In this document: one piece after another, positions 1 to 6,406 of the stretch
How the letters are laid out: every line of letters begins with the position of its first letter
Position numbering within the stretch: position 1 is the stretch's first letter
DNA from: JAFCBV01 sp965370715
Lineage (GTDB): Archaea; EX4484-52; B79-G9
Assembly: GCA_965370715.1 (NCBI GenBank)
Contig: CBDUVQ010000005.1
Coordinates: 1 to 24,488, forward strand
Length of the DNA: 24,488 nucleotides
Direction: 5' to 3'
Program-made: the position numbers and the translations under genes
The notes under the pieces: generated by a model
What the model was told of the DNA's origin: nothing
Seen by the model: the letters and a program-made list of their open reading frames with translations, nothing else
The model's database searches: none

Positions 1-55
1 TGTTTCCTTTTTGATACATATGTATCATAATAGATACGAAGGGATTTAAATGTTT
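1..55. promoter_or_regulatory. Operator/promoter repeat, copy 1 (upstream of BRO gene)
   Basis: These 55 bases are identical to 2020-2074 and resemble 3680-3743. The repeat may extend left of the window. It holds a perfect 14-bp palindrome, gatacatatgtatc (13-26), then a further half-site-like GATAC at 33-37, then a purine-rich BRE-like GAAGGGA and a TATA-like TTTAAAT (45-51). In the plus direction the TATA would place transcription start near 73, ahead of the BRO start codon at 129. The left part equals the first codons of the MNT gene read on the minus strand, so another MNT gene or a remnant may lie just outside the window. The operator role is inferred from symmetry and position. Confidence 0.7.
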
Positions 56-128
56 TGATATGGTGCTTTGCTTTATTGGCAATGTACCGGAGATATGTTT
101 ATATTCTGTGCCTGTGTATCAATATTGT

Positions 129-968
129 ATGGAAGAAGAAATCGGAAAGCTCGTAGTGTTTCAGGGGAAACAGATAAGAAGGACGTGGCATAACGACGAG
201 TGGTATTTTTCGGTTGTGAATATTGTTGAGGTTTTAACAGATAGCCCTACGCCTCGCCAATATTGGGGCAAGGTAAAAGACCGTGAATTTATTCAACTTG
301 AACTGTCCCCAATTTGGGTACGTTTGAAATTACTCGCAGAAGATGAAAAATTACGAGAAACCGATTGCGTTAATACAAAAAATGCACTCAGAATTATCCA
401 GTCAATCCCATCAAAAAAGGCAGAGCCTTTCAAAATGTGGCTTGCTAAAGTCGGCTACGAACGTGTGCAGGAAATAGAGAACCCTGAATTGGCACAAAAG
501 CGCATGAGGGAACTCTACCGAATGAAAGGTTATTCTGATGAATGGATTGAGAAAAGAGTTAGGGGCATCGCAGTTCGAGACGAACTGGTTGGTGAGTGGG
601 ACAAGCGCGGCATAGAAACCGATAAAGAATACTCTATTCTGACCGCAGAGATTTCAAAGGCAACATTCGGGCTAACACCCGGCGAATACAAAGATTTCAA
701 AGGTTTAAAGAAAGAGAATCTGCGCGACCACATGAATGACCTTGAGTTAATTTTCACAATGCTTGGCGAAGCATCCACTACGCGGATAGCCAGAAACAAA
801 AATGCAACCGGCTTCACTGAAAATAAGGGCGCTGCAATCGAAGGCGGAACCGTTGCCGGAGTAGCAAGAAATGAGTTGGAAAAAAGAAGCGGTGAGAAAA
901 TAGTTTCTAAAGAGAATTATATTGATGCGCCTGAAAGCAGGAAAAGGATTGGGAATAAAAAGAAATAG
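129..968 (+). CDS. BRO-N domain protein (phage antirepressor-like)
   Basis: This 279-residue protein starts with a BRO-N type domain (about residues 5-100), recognisable from VVFQGKQIRRTWHNDEWYFS and a region resembling KAEPFKMWLAKVGYERV. The C-terminal region ends in the GGTVAGVARNELEKRSGEK segment usual for the stand-alone archaeal and bacterial members. BRO-N domains are DNA-binding modules first known from baculovirus BRO and phage antirepressor proteins; the role of chromosomal copies is mostly unknown. I chose ATG 129 over ATG 60 because the 23 extra residues are hydrophobic and unlike the family, and the decayed paralogue at 3301 starts at the same homologous codon. An operator/promoter repeat lies upstream and a HEPN/MNT pair faces it from the right. 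Confidence 0.85.
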   Translation: MEEEIGKLVVFQGKQIRRTWHNDEWYFSVVNIVEVLTDSPTPRQYWGKVKDREFIQLELSPIWVRLKLLAEDEKLRETDCVNTKNALRIIQSIPSKKAEPFKMWLAKVGYERVQEIENPELAQKRMRELYRMKGYSDEWIEKRVRGIAVRDELVGEWDKRGIETDKEYSILTAEISKATFGLTPGEYKDFKGLKKENLRDHMNDLELIFTMLGEASTTRIARNKNATGFTENKGAAIEGGTVAGVARNELEKRSGEKIVSKENYIDAPESRKRIGNKKK

Positions 969-990
969 GGGTTTGCTAAACGGATTTCAT

Positions 991-1449
991 TCATCTAAGC
1001 AAAAGCTTGAATCTTCTGCCATACTCATGAATTTCCTTGCTTGTCAGATTGGACACAAGCGCATCAAAACCAATAACAAACGCCTTTGCTTCGCGCAGCA
1101 TTACTTTTACGTCATCTTCTTTTCCGATTTTCATGTAATACTGCGCATCAATTCTTTTGTTCTTGTGCCGTACAATTGTCTTTGTTGACTCTCGCCCAAG
1201 AAGCCGCTCTACAGTAAGAATTGAGCAAAAATGGTTTCCGCACTTCACCCCTATTTTTTGCAGAAAGGAATAAAGCGCATAATATTCTGCATAATAAGCG
1301 ACAACCGTTGTCCAAAGCAAATCACCTTCTGCAAAGTTTTTCTCTGCGCGCAGAAGAGATGCTTTTGCTTCGTTCAAATAGGATTTTGAAATCTCTTCAT
1401 CAGGCTCTGTCATTCTTAAGCCGTCTTTTAGCCCTGCGCACCATTTCAT
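991..1449 (-). CDS. HEPN domain protein, putative toxin of a MNT-HEPN pair
   Basis: This 152-residue all-helical protein matches the HEPN family: YLNEAKASLLRAEKNF in helix 1, AYYAEYYALYSFLQKIG in helix 2, and RIDAQYY (99-105) at the place of the usual R-x4-6-H motif. HEPN toxins are RNases controlled by a partner nucleotidyltransferase that AMPylates them (HepT/MntA is the known example). Here the expected His is a Tyr (R-x4-Y-Y), so RNase activity is not assured. I prefer ATG 1449 (MKWCAG...) over 1467 because related proteins start with MKWC and the overlap with the upstream gene is then shorter. It still overlaps the MNT gene by 50 bases, so the two genes are probably translated together. 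Confidence 0.75.
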   Translation of the reverse strand: MKWCAGLKDGLRMTEPDEEISKSYLNEAKASLLRAEKNFAEGDLLWTTVVAYYAEYYALYSFLQKIGVKCGNHFCSILTVERLLGRESTKTIVRHKNKRIDAQYYMKIGKEDDVKVMLREAKAFVIGFDALVSNLTSKEIHEYGRRFKLLLR

Positions 1450-2038
1450 ACTGTCCTGCATCGGCATGATTGTTCCACATCCAGTCTACGAAAAACGAGT
1501 GGTTGTTCAGTATAATGTGGTTTTCTTCAACCTTTTTTATCAATGTCTCGCCCGCCTTATATGCCTTTGTGAGGTTGCCTGCCGATAGATAAATTTCGTG
1601 TATTTTATTTGGCAGAAGGTGCGCAGGAAGCTCTATTTTCTCATCGGCAATAATCAGGATGTCAACATCAGACATCTTGCCTGCCAAGAATTTTGCAAAG
1701 CTTCCAAAAACAATTATCGGAGAAGTTTCATTTTTTATTTCCTTTAGAAATGTCCTGAAAACAGGATATTTTTCAAGAAATGCAAGCGTTCTTTGTGATT
1801 CTGCCTGCAAAAGCATATATTTTGTCTCGATGTTCTCAAGGTTGAGGTAAAAATACTTGTTTTTCCCGCGCACATCAGACTTCATTATTCTTGCGCTCTC
1901 AAGCCCTGCCAGCACCCTTTGCGTTGTACGAAGCGCAAGCCCTGACGCCTTGTTTATTTCACGAAGATAGAACTTCGCCGAGTAATCGCCGAGATAGAGC
2001 GCAAGGACAGCAAGTTCTTTGTTTCCTTTTTGATACAT
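1400..2038 (-). CDS. Winged-helix/MNT nucleotidyltransferase, putative antitoxin
   Basis: The first ~75 residues look like a winged helix (LREINKASGLALRTTQRVL). After that comes a minimal nucleotidyltransferase with GSFAK and SDVDIL, the GS...DxD metal and nucleotide-binding signature. MNT proteins of this type neutralise HEPN toxins by adding AMP to a tyrosine, and the HEPN gene follows directly. The N-terminal winged helix suggests that it also represses its own promoter: the palindrome gatacatatgtatc spans its start codon. ATG 2038 lies about 28 bases from the centre of the TTTAAA element at 2064-2069, so a near-leaderless start there fits better than the alternative ATG at 2047. The total is 212 residues from this start. 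Confidence 0.8.
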   Translation of the reverse strand: MYQKGNKELAVLALYLGDYSAKFYLREINKASGLALRTTQRVLAGLESARIMKSDVRGKNKYFYLNLENIETKYMLLQAESQRTLAFLEKYPVFRTFLKEIKNETSPIIVFGSFAKFLAGKMSDVDILIIADEKIELPAHLLPNKIHEIYLSAGNLTKAYKAGETLIKKVEENHIILNNHSFFVDWMWNNHADAGQYEMVRRAKRRLKNDRA

Positions 2039-2074
2039 ATGTATCATAATAGATACGAAGGGATTTAAATGTTT
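2020..2074. promoter_or_regulatory. Operator/promoter repeat, copy 2 (over MNT start)
   Basis: This is an exact 55-bp direct copy of bases 1-55, 2019 bases away. It contains the perfect palindrome gatacatatgtatc (2032-2045), a half-site at 2052-2056 and TTTAAAT (2064-2070). TTTAAA is symmetric and could serve either strand. On the minus strand it is spaced correctly for a nearly leaderless MNT transcript. In the plus direction no gene follows, so this copy most likely serves the MNT-HEPN operon and is autoregulated. Binding by the MNT winged helix is inferred. Confidence 0.7.
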
Positions 2075-2151
2075 GCGCCAGCGGTTTTGCAGGAGTTTAT
2101 GCGGTTGTGCGTTCGCAGGTAGTATGAATAAATGAGAAATAGTAAAACGCG

Positions 2152-2802
2152 CTACTTCAATTGCATCTCTTTGTTGCCTGCTATCGCAGTTCCCTGCATG
2201 TTATTCCAAAGCAGCATAGCGGACGCTGTTGCCCCGGGCTCGTCTTTCTCTTTCAACAATTTCAGGATGGTTTTCTTTGTCAGGTTTGCCGATTTATTTA
2301 CTGCCTCTTCGGCAGTGTTGCCTTTTAATAGAGAGCTGACTACGAGATTAGAAGGCTCGAAAAACATTTTTGCTGTGTTGTCATTTGCAGGCTTTGCCGA
2401 CCATTTTTCATTAAGCCAGAAGCTGAAAGGGCTGTTATATCCTATGAAGCATCCGCTTTTGCATGATTTGCCTAAGGACGCAGCCGCCCAGCAGGCGCGG
2501 GCATAAACCATCTTTGAATCCAGAAGCCGGTGATTTACACCTTCTTCCACAAGCACCTCTTCCACAATCCCTGTTTTATCCCCGTAAATTGTTTTGGCAT
2601 CCCCGTGAGCATTGAAAAACAGCAAGGGTGTGGCTCTGTTTTTAACAATATTTTCAAAGTTTTTTCTTGTCAACCGCGGGCGCTTGAGGTCTATGCATAG
2701 TATTCCTTTTTTCTCTGCTTCTTTGATAATAAGCCCTGCATAGTAGAAGGAGTAGCTTGTTGCATCATCGTACTTTGGCCTTGTTACCAGAATTTCTTTC
2801 AT
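2152..2802 (-). CDS. Caspase/CHAT-like putative cysteine protease
   Basis: This 216-residue protein has the two hallmarks of the caspase-like (CHAT/clan CD) fold at sensible spacing. One is a His in LLFFNAHGD (His66) after a hydrophobic strand; the other is a Cys in KMVYARACWAAASLG (Cys104), also after a strand. Both form the catalytic dyad in CHAT and caspase families. No signal peptide or membrane segment is seen, so it should act in the cytoplasm. It is the last gene of a compact three-gene operon with two small conserved-looking proteins, inside a defence-like island. In characterised systems such proteases are kept silent by partner proteins and cleave a target when triggered; applying that here is inference. 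The substrate is unknown. Confidence 0.65.
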   Translation of the reverse strand: MKEILVTRPKYDDATSYSFYYAGLIIKEAEKKGILCIDLKRPRLTRKNFENIVKNRATPLLFFNAHGDAKTIYGDKTGIVEEVLVEEGVNHRLLDSKMVYARACWAAASLGKSCKSGCFIGYNSPFSFWLNEKWSAKPANDNTAKMFFEPSNLVVSSLLKGNTAEEAVNKSANLTKKTILKLLKEKDEPGATASAMLLWNNMQGTAIAGNKEMQLK

Positions 2803-2823
2803 AAATGGCAGCTCACATTATAT

Positions 2824-3057
2824 TCATTCTTCTGCCAGCACTTTTGAGAATTCACCGCTTGAAATGGCCTTGATAAACTGCAACTGCATCTTGATAATTT
2901 CCCGACCGACTTCATCTTCAGTTTCCACGTGCTCTTTCATTTCTTCCTTTGTGAATGTTCCCTCACCACCCATACAGAGCTTAAAGTGCTTTGGCACGCC
3001 GGCTTCTATTCTCCAAAGAATCAGCTTCTTTATCTCGGGGTCTGTCTTTTTGCTCAT
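2824..3057 (-). CDS. Small hypothetical protein, middle gene of protease operon
   Basis: I do not recognise a named family for this 77-residue soluble protein. It is charged and mostly helical by appearance, with a central WRIEAGVPKHFKLCMGGEG segment and a FTKEEMKEHVETEDEVG stretch, followed by a hydrophobic helix. Its ATG overlaps the stop codon of the upstream gene (ATGA, 3054-3057), and the protease gene begins 21 bases after its stop, so the three are almost certainly co-transcribed and the first two translationally coupled. A regulatory or substrate-presenting role for the protease is a guess from context. Confidence 0.7.
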   Translation of the reverse strand: MSKKTDPEIKKLILWRIEAGVPKHFKLCMGGEGTFTKEEMKEHVETEDEVGREIIKMQLQFIKAISSGEFSKVLAEE

Positions 3058-3242
3058 ACTACACCTACTTTTTCCAAGACATTCAATATCTTTTTCCCAA
3101 GTTCTGTATCGTTCTTTATTTCAATCATTGCATTGTTCCACGTAAACGGTTTATCATCCACAACTGCGATAACATCCTCGCCCCGTATCTTATCCGGTAC
3201 ATTGGCGAAGACGCGCGTGAATTTCTCTTTTTTGTCCTGCAT
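3054..3242 (-). CDS. Small hypothetical protein, first gene of protease operon
   Basis: This 62-residue protein is not a family I can name. It shows an FANVPDKIRGEDVIAVVDDK start, a FTWNNAMIEIKNDTELG segment and a helical end, KKILNVLEKVGVV. The combination looks like a compact alpha/beta domain, and I have an uncertain memory of similar small archaeal and bacterial hypotheticals. Its ATG lies about 33 bases from the centre of a TATA-like element on the minus strand (about 3270-3279), giving a very short leader. It is coupled by ATGA to the next gene. Confidence 0.7.
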   Translation of the reverse strand: MQDKKEKFTRVFANVPDKIRGEDVIAVVDDKPFTWNNAMIEIKNDTELGKKILNVLEKVGVV

Positions 3243-3300
3243 AAGTTAATTGTGGAATTGAAGGGTTAAATACATATTTTTGCGTTTGACTATTGATCTC
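3243..3300. promoter_or_regulatory. Divergent promoter region, protease operon and BRO relic
   Basis: The 58-base gap separates the minus-strand protease operon from the plus-strand BRO relic. On the plus strand, GAAGGG followed by TTAAATA (3266-3272) matches the BRE/TATA of the repeat at 1-55 and would start transcription near 3294, seven bases before the relic's ATG. On the minus strand an AAATATGTA-like TATA around 3275 would start just ahead of 3242. The palindromic operator of the repeat is absent here. Confidence 0.5.
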
Positions 3301-3657
3301 ATGGAAGAAGAAACCGGAAATTTCGTAGTTTTTCAGGGAAAGAACATGCGCAGGGTGTGGTTTAATGAGGAGTGGTGGTTTCCGGCAGTTGATATTATTG
3401 CAGCCGTAGTAGAGTCTAAAGATACTTCCGGATACATTAAGGATATGAGGCGAAGGGATGAGGGCTTTGCAGAAGGGTGGGGGCATATTGCCACCCCCCT
3501 TTAATTTGCCTAAAACGAGGCTGCTGTAATTGAAGGCGGAACCGTTGCCGGAGTGGCGAGAGATGAGTTGGAAAAAAGAAGCGGTGAAAAAGTGGTTTCT
3601 AAGGAGAATTATATTGATGCGCCTGAAAGCAGGAAAAGGGTTGATAGTAAGAAGTAG
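3301..3657 (+). pseudogene. Decayed BRO-N gene (internally deleted second copy)
   Basis: The first 67 codons (3301-3504) encode a BRO-N start, MEEETGNFVVFQGKNMRRVW, closely resembling the intact gene at 129. The homology then breaks off (last residues GWGHIATPL) and a stop follows. From about 3514 to the TAG at 3657 the reading resumes with the exact C-terminal tail of the family (IEGGTVAGVARDELEKRSG, then SKENYIDAPESRKR). About 180 codons of the middle are missing. The short N-terminal piece has its own promoter and could still make a 67-residue BRO-N fragment, but as a BRO protein the gene is broken. Confidence 0.8.
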
Positions 3658-3679
3658 AAATCACCACCGCGGAACATGG

Positions 3680-3743
3680 CAAGTTCTTTGTTTTATTTTT
3701 GATACAGATGTATCATAATGGATATGAATGGATTTAAAGGTTT
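3680..3743. promoter_or_regulatory. Operator/promoter repeat, copy 3 (degenerate)
   Basis: Over 64 bases this matches 2011-2074 with about seven mismatches. The palindrome has become gatacagatgtatc (3701-3714), and the TATA-like element is GATTTAAAGG (3731-3740). The left end matches the first codons of the MNT gene on the minus strand, but a stop codon follows at once, so the rest of MNT and all of HEPN are gone. On the plus strand it may drive the McrB-like genes, although their first start codon is about 150 bases beyond the expected transcription start. Confidence 0.65.
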
Positions 3744-3909
3744 TTGTATGATGTGGTGCCTGAAAAATTGCTTATTTTGTCCTCTTCATCAGACCGAACA
3801 ATACAAGCAAACATAGATAAAATTATGGATAAATAAACAGCGTGGAATGAAGGAATCTATGCATGACACACATAATCTGGTTTAAAGAATGGTCCTGAGA
3901 GGGGTATTG
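3744..3909 (+). other. Leader/intergenic stretch ahead of mcrBC locus
   Basis: I find no convincing gene here. An AT-rich element, tagataaaattatgg (about 3814-3828), could be a second, closer TATA for the McrB-like operon. A GAGAGGGGT Shine-Dalgarno-like run (3896-3904) sits just before the ATG at 3910 and decides that start. Confidence 0.4.
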
Positions 3910-4818
3910 ATGAATAGAGCAGTTAATGCAACTAAAGAAGCAATGAATGTGCTTGGAAAAAACGGTAAATCTGTAAGTCGACAGGAAATAATAGAATATA
4001 TCAAAACAATGCACCCGGATATTGCCGAAAGATCTATATTGCCTGCCGATTATTGCATAAATACCGTGACCGCAAAAGGCGTTTCGGGAGAAAAATTTCT
4101 TTTCTCTGTTTCTTCAGGAAACTATAAATTGTATGGAGATGGCAATAATACAAACATTTGGAAAATCGGATCGTATCCGTTTGAGTTAGACGAACTGAAA
4201 GAAAAAACCGGTTTGAATAAGCGCGATTATGATATGATTTCAAAGGAAAATCGCTTCGTTGCCATTGGTTGGGCGCATTTGGGTGATTTGAGTGATGTTC
4301 AAACAGAACAGGATGTTAAGATAAAAGGCCCCGCGTTACGGAGTAATACGCGGGACGGAATTGTTTCGTTTTGCAAAAAGATTAAAGAGGGCGACATAGT
4401 TTTGCATTATGGAACGTATTTCAAAATACTAAATGTTGGACGGGTTATCAAGCATAATGGAAAAAGACCATATTATTTTGTTTCTGAAAGTGACGATAAA
4501 ACAAGCTTGAATGGAATGGCTCCCAACAGAATCGAAGTAATCTGGTTATTTGAAGGAAAATCTTTTAAAGCAGATTTCAGCAAATGGCAAGATACCGTGC
4601 ATAAAGTAAAAAAAGAGGATCTCTCGTTGATAGATGATGGCGAATTAAAGGATTACTTGCTTAGAATATTAAACAAAGAGATTGACAATGAAACCAACGA
4701 AAAATCTATTTTGCCTTTGAAAAAACAGATAATACTCTATGGTCCTCCCGGGACGGGCAAGACATATAATTCAAGAAAGAGGGCTGTTGATATTATTGAG
4801 ATGGGCATAAATGGATAA
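3910..4818 (+). CDS. McrB-like specificity protein truncated after Walker A
   Basis: This 302-residue protein begins with a winged-helix-like region (about 1-75). A probable EVE/PUA-like modified-base reader follows (about 115-232), with FVAIGWAHLGDL, GDIVLHYGT, ILNVGRV and RIEVIWLFEG. After a linker it enters a McrB AAA+ domain with Walker A GPPGTGKT (278-285), then stops 17 residues later, before sensor I, Walker B or any NTPase core. In full McrB proteins the N-terminal domain recognises the modified DNA and the AAA+ part powers cleavage by McrC. The ATG at 3910 has a strong GAGGGG ribosome site; 3889 is the alternative. Its stop overlaps the next start by 8 bases. It is either a remnant or a separate specificity subunit. 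Confidence 0.7.
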   Translation: MNRAVNATKEAMNVLGKNGKSVSRQEIIEYIKTMHPDIAERSILPADYCINTVTAKGVSGEKFLFSVSSGNYKLYGDGNNTNIWKIGSYPFELDELKEKTGLNKRDYDMISKENRFVAIGWAHLGDLSDVQTEQDVKIKGPALRSNTRDGIVSFCKKIKEGDIVLHYGTYFKILNVGRVIKHNGKRPYYFVSESDDKTSLNGMAPNRIEVIWLFEGKSFKADFSKWQDTVHKVKKEDLSLIDDGELKDYLLRILNKEIDNETNEKSILPLKKQIILYGPPGTGKTYNSRKRAVDIIEMGING

Positions 4819-6406
4819 AATAGAGCCGAATTGGATAAAAGACGATCTTGAGAGAGGTTACAAATTCTCTATCGTCGGTAAAACAAACGCCACTTCAAAT
4901 ACTCCTGGTATCGGAACTACTCCCGAAGCATATATTTGGATCATTTGTTTTTTATCTATCAAGACCGATGGATTTGTTACATCTAAGGATGTTGGGGAAA
5001 AACAAAAGGAATATATAAAAGATATTGGACCTAATCAGGAAGATTTTTTTACAGCACATTTAAAAGCTGCAAAGAAACTATCGGAAAATCAATTAAAGAG
5101 CCATACTGATAGAGGGGAACACGCATTTAATGTCTATCGTCGATGGTTTTTAGATAAAGACGCGATAGTTGAGTATGATGAATACCCCTATAGATTTCGC
5201 TTAAAGAGCCACAGACAATACATATCTAAAATAATTGATAATTTTATAAATAATGTGCTTATTGAACACGTGCCCATCAATATTGAAAAATCAAATTCTT
5301 TATTGTTTTCAAAAAAGCAAATAATCCTTTACGGCCCTCCAGGAACTGGAAAAACATACAATTCGCGCAAAAGAGCCGTTTTTATTGTAAGAAGAGGTGA
5401 GAATATGGTCGATACAGATGCAGTAAAGATTACTGAGGAAATCAACATGAATGATAACAACTATGCCCAAAAATTCGATGAATTACGACAAGAGGGTAGA
5501 ATAGAATTTATCACATTCCACCCGTCATATGGTTATGAAGAGTTTATCGAAGGCATTACCGCCGATACTACGAGTGATGGTGGAATAAAGTATTACAAAA
5601 AGGACGGTCTTTTCAAAAAACTATGCTGTAAAGCGTTAGCGAATATACTCGAAAAAAACGACATTCATGTTGATGAGAAAGACAAATGGAAATCTGTTTA
5701 TGAGTTATTCGAGAATAGCAAGCCTAAAGACAGAGAAGAACTCAAAGCATTCCTCAAAAAAGGAGATTCCTTCGTGCTCATCATAGATGAAATCAACCGG
5801 GGCAATATATCGAAAATATTCGGAGAACTAATCACGCTCATAGAAGACGACAAGAGACTTGGCGGCGGATGTGAAATTATCGTAAGGCTGCCCCATACAG
5901 AAGACACGTTTGGAGTGCCTTCAAATGTGCATATTGTTGGCACCATGAATACGGCAGATAGAAGTATCGCGCTTTTGGACGTTGCTTTGAGGCGAAGATT
6001 TCAGTTTGAAGAAATGGCGCCAGATTTTGAGATATTGATGAGACAATCATTTTATACCGAAACTGGCAACGAAAGTCTGCTCCACATATCTGTTGATGCA
6101 TTGAAGAAAATCAATGTTGAGCTATCAAAGATGAAACGAATTGGAAAGGATAAACGTATAGGACATGCGTTTTTATGGAATAAAAAGTCGGATTCGGAAG
6201 TATTAGCTGTTTGGAAAACTGAAATTCTGCCCTTGTTAGAGGAATACTTGTATGGCGACTATGAAGAGTTACAAACATGTTTTGGAAGTGAGATGGTAGA
6301 TCGGTATATTGGAGTGAATGCGAATATGACTACTGAAATGCTAAAGAATTCGCTGAAAAATAAGGTGGCGATGTGGAATCCATCATCAACAATAAGTGGT
6401 GGTTAG
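4811..6406 (+). CDS. mcrB: McrB-like AAA+ GTPase of a McrBC restriction system
   Basis: This 531-residue protein has its own N-terminal domain (about 1-160) that I do not recognise; it has no visible similarity to that of the preceding ORF. A complete McrB AAA+ domain follows: Walker A GPPGTGKT (175-182), the family segment FITFHPSYGYEEFIEG (234-249), Walker B LIIDEINRGN (323-332), and the McrB signature VGTMNTADRSIALLD leading to the arginines of ALRRRF. McrB is the GTP-driven motor that assembles on modified DNA and activates the McrC nuclease. It is coupled to both neighbours by overlaps. The sequence shows no defect, so it should be functional. Confidence 0.9.
   Translation: MDKIEPNWIKDDLERGYKFSIVGKTNATSNTPGIGTTPEAYIWIICFLSIKTDGFVTSKDVGEKQKEYIKDIGPNQEDFFTAHLKAAKKLSENQLKSHTDRGEHAFNVYRRWFLDKDAIVEYDEYPYRFRLKSHRQYISKIIDNFINNVLIEHVPINIEKSNSLLFSKKQIILYGPPGTGKTYNSRKRAVFIVRRGENMVDTDAVKITEEINMNDNNYAQKFDELRQEGRIEFITFHPSYGYEEFIEGITADTTSDGGIKYYKKDGLFKKLCCKALANILEKNDIHVDEKDKWKSVYELFENSKPKDREELKAFLKKGDSFVLIIDEINRGNISKIFGELITLIEDDKRLGGGCEIIVRLPHTEDTFGVPSNVHIVGTMNTADRSIALLDVALRRRFQFEEMAPDFEILMRQSFYTETGNESLLHISVDALKKINVELSKMKRIGKDKRIGHAFLWNKKSDSEVLAVWKTEILPLLEEYLYGDYEELQTCFGSEMVDRYIGVNANMTTEMLKNSLKNKVAMWNPSSTISGG

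Noticed and set aside
922..1188. Plus-strand frame at the BRO 3' end
   Set aside because: It reads the BRO tail in another frame and then the antisense of the HEPN gene; no family likeness. The frame at 3530-3718 is the matching shadow in the BRO relic.
2075..2151. tRNA-like look of a short GC-richer stretch with a GTTCGCAGG segment
   Set aside because: No acceptor-stem pairing or anticodon arm can be drawn around it, and the D- and T-loop consensus is not met.
2132..2506. Plus-strand frame opposite the putative protease gene
   Set aside because: It is antisense to the His/Cys-bearing protease frame, has no ribosome site and no recognisable motif.
1..3743. CRISPR-like reading of the three repeats
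   Set aside because: The repeats are 2 kb and 1.7 kb apart, contain promoter elements and enclose genes, so they are not a repeat-spacer array.
3767..3835. Tiny plus-strand frame after repeat copy 3 (about 22 codons, many Cys)
   Set aside because: It has no ribosome site and no resemblance to the sequence downstream of copy 1, so there is nothing to support a gene.
4790..4820. Programmed frameshift joining the two McrB ORFs
   Set aside because: A fusion would place a second N-terminal domain and a second Walker A after the first Walker A, and no slippery run is present; overlapping start and stop (ATGGATAA) explains the arrangement better.
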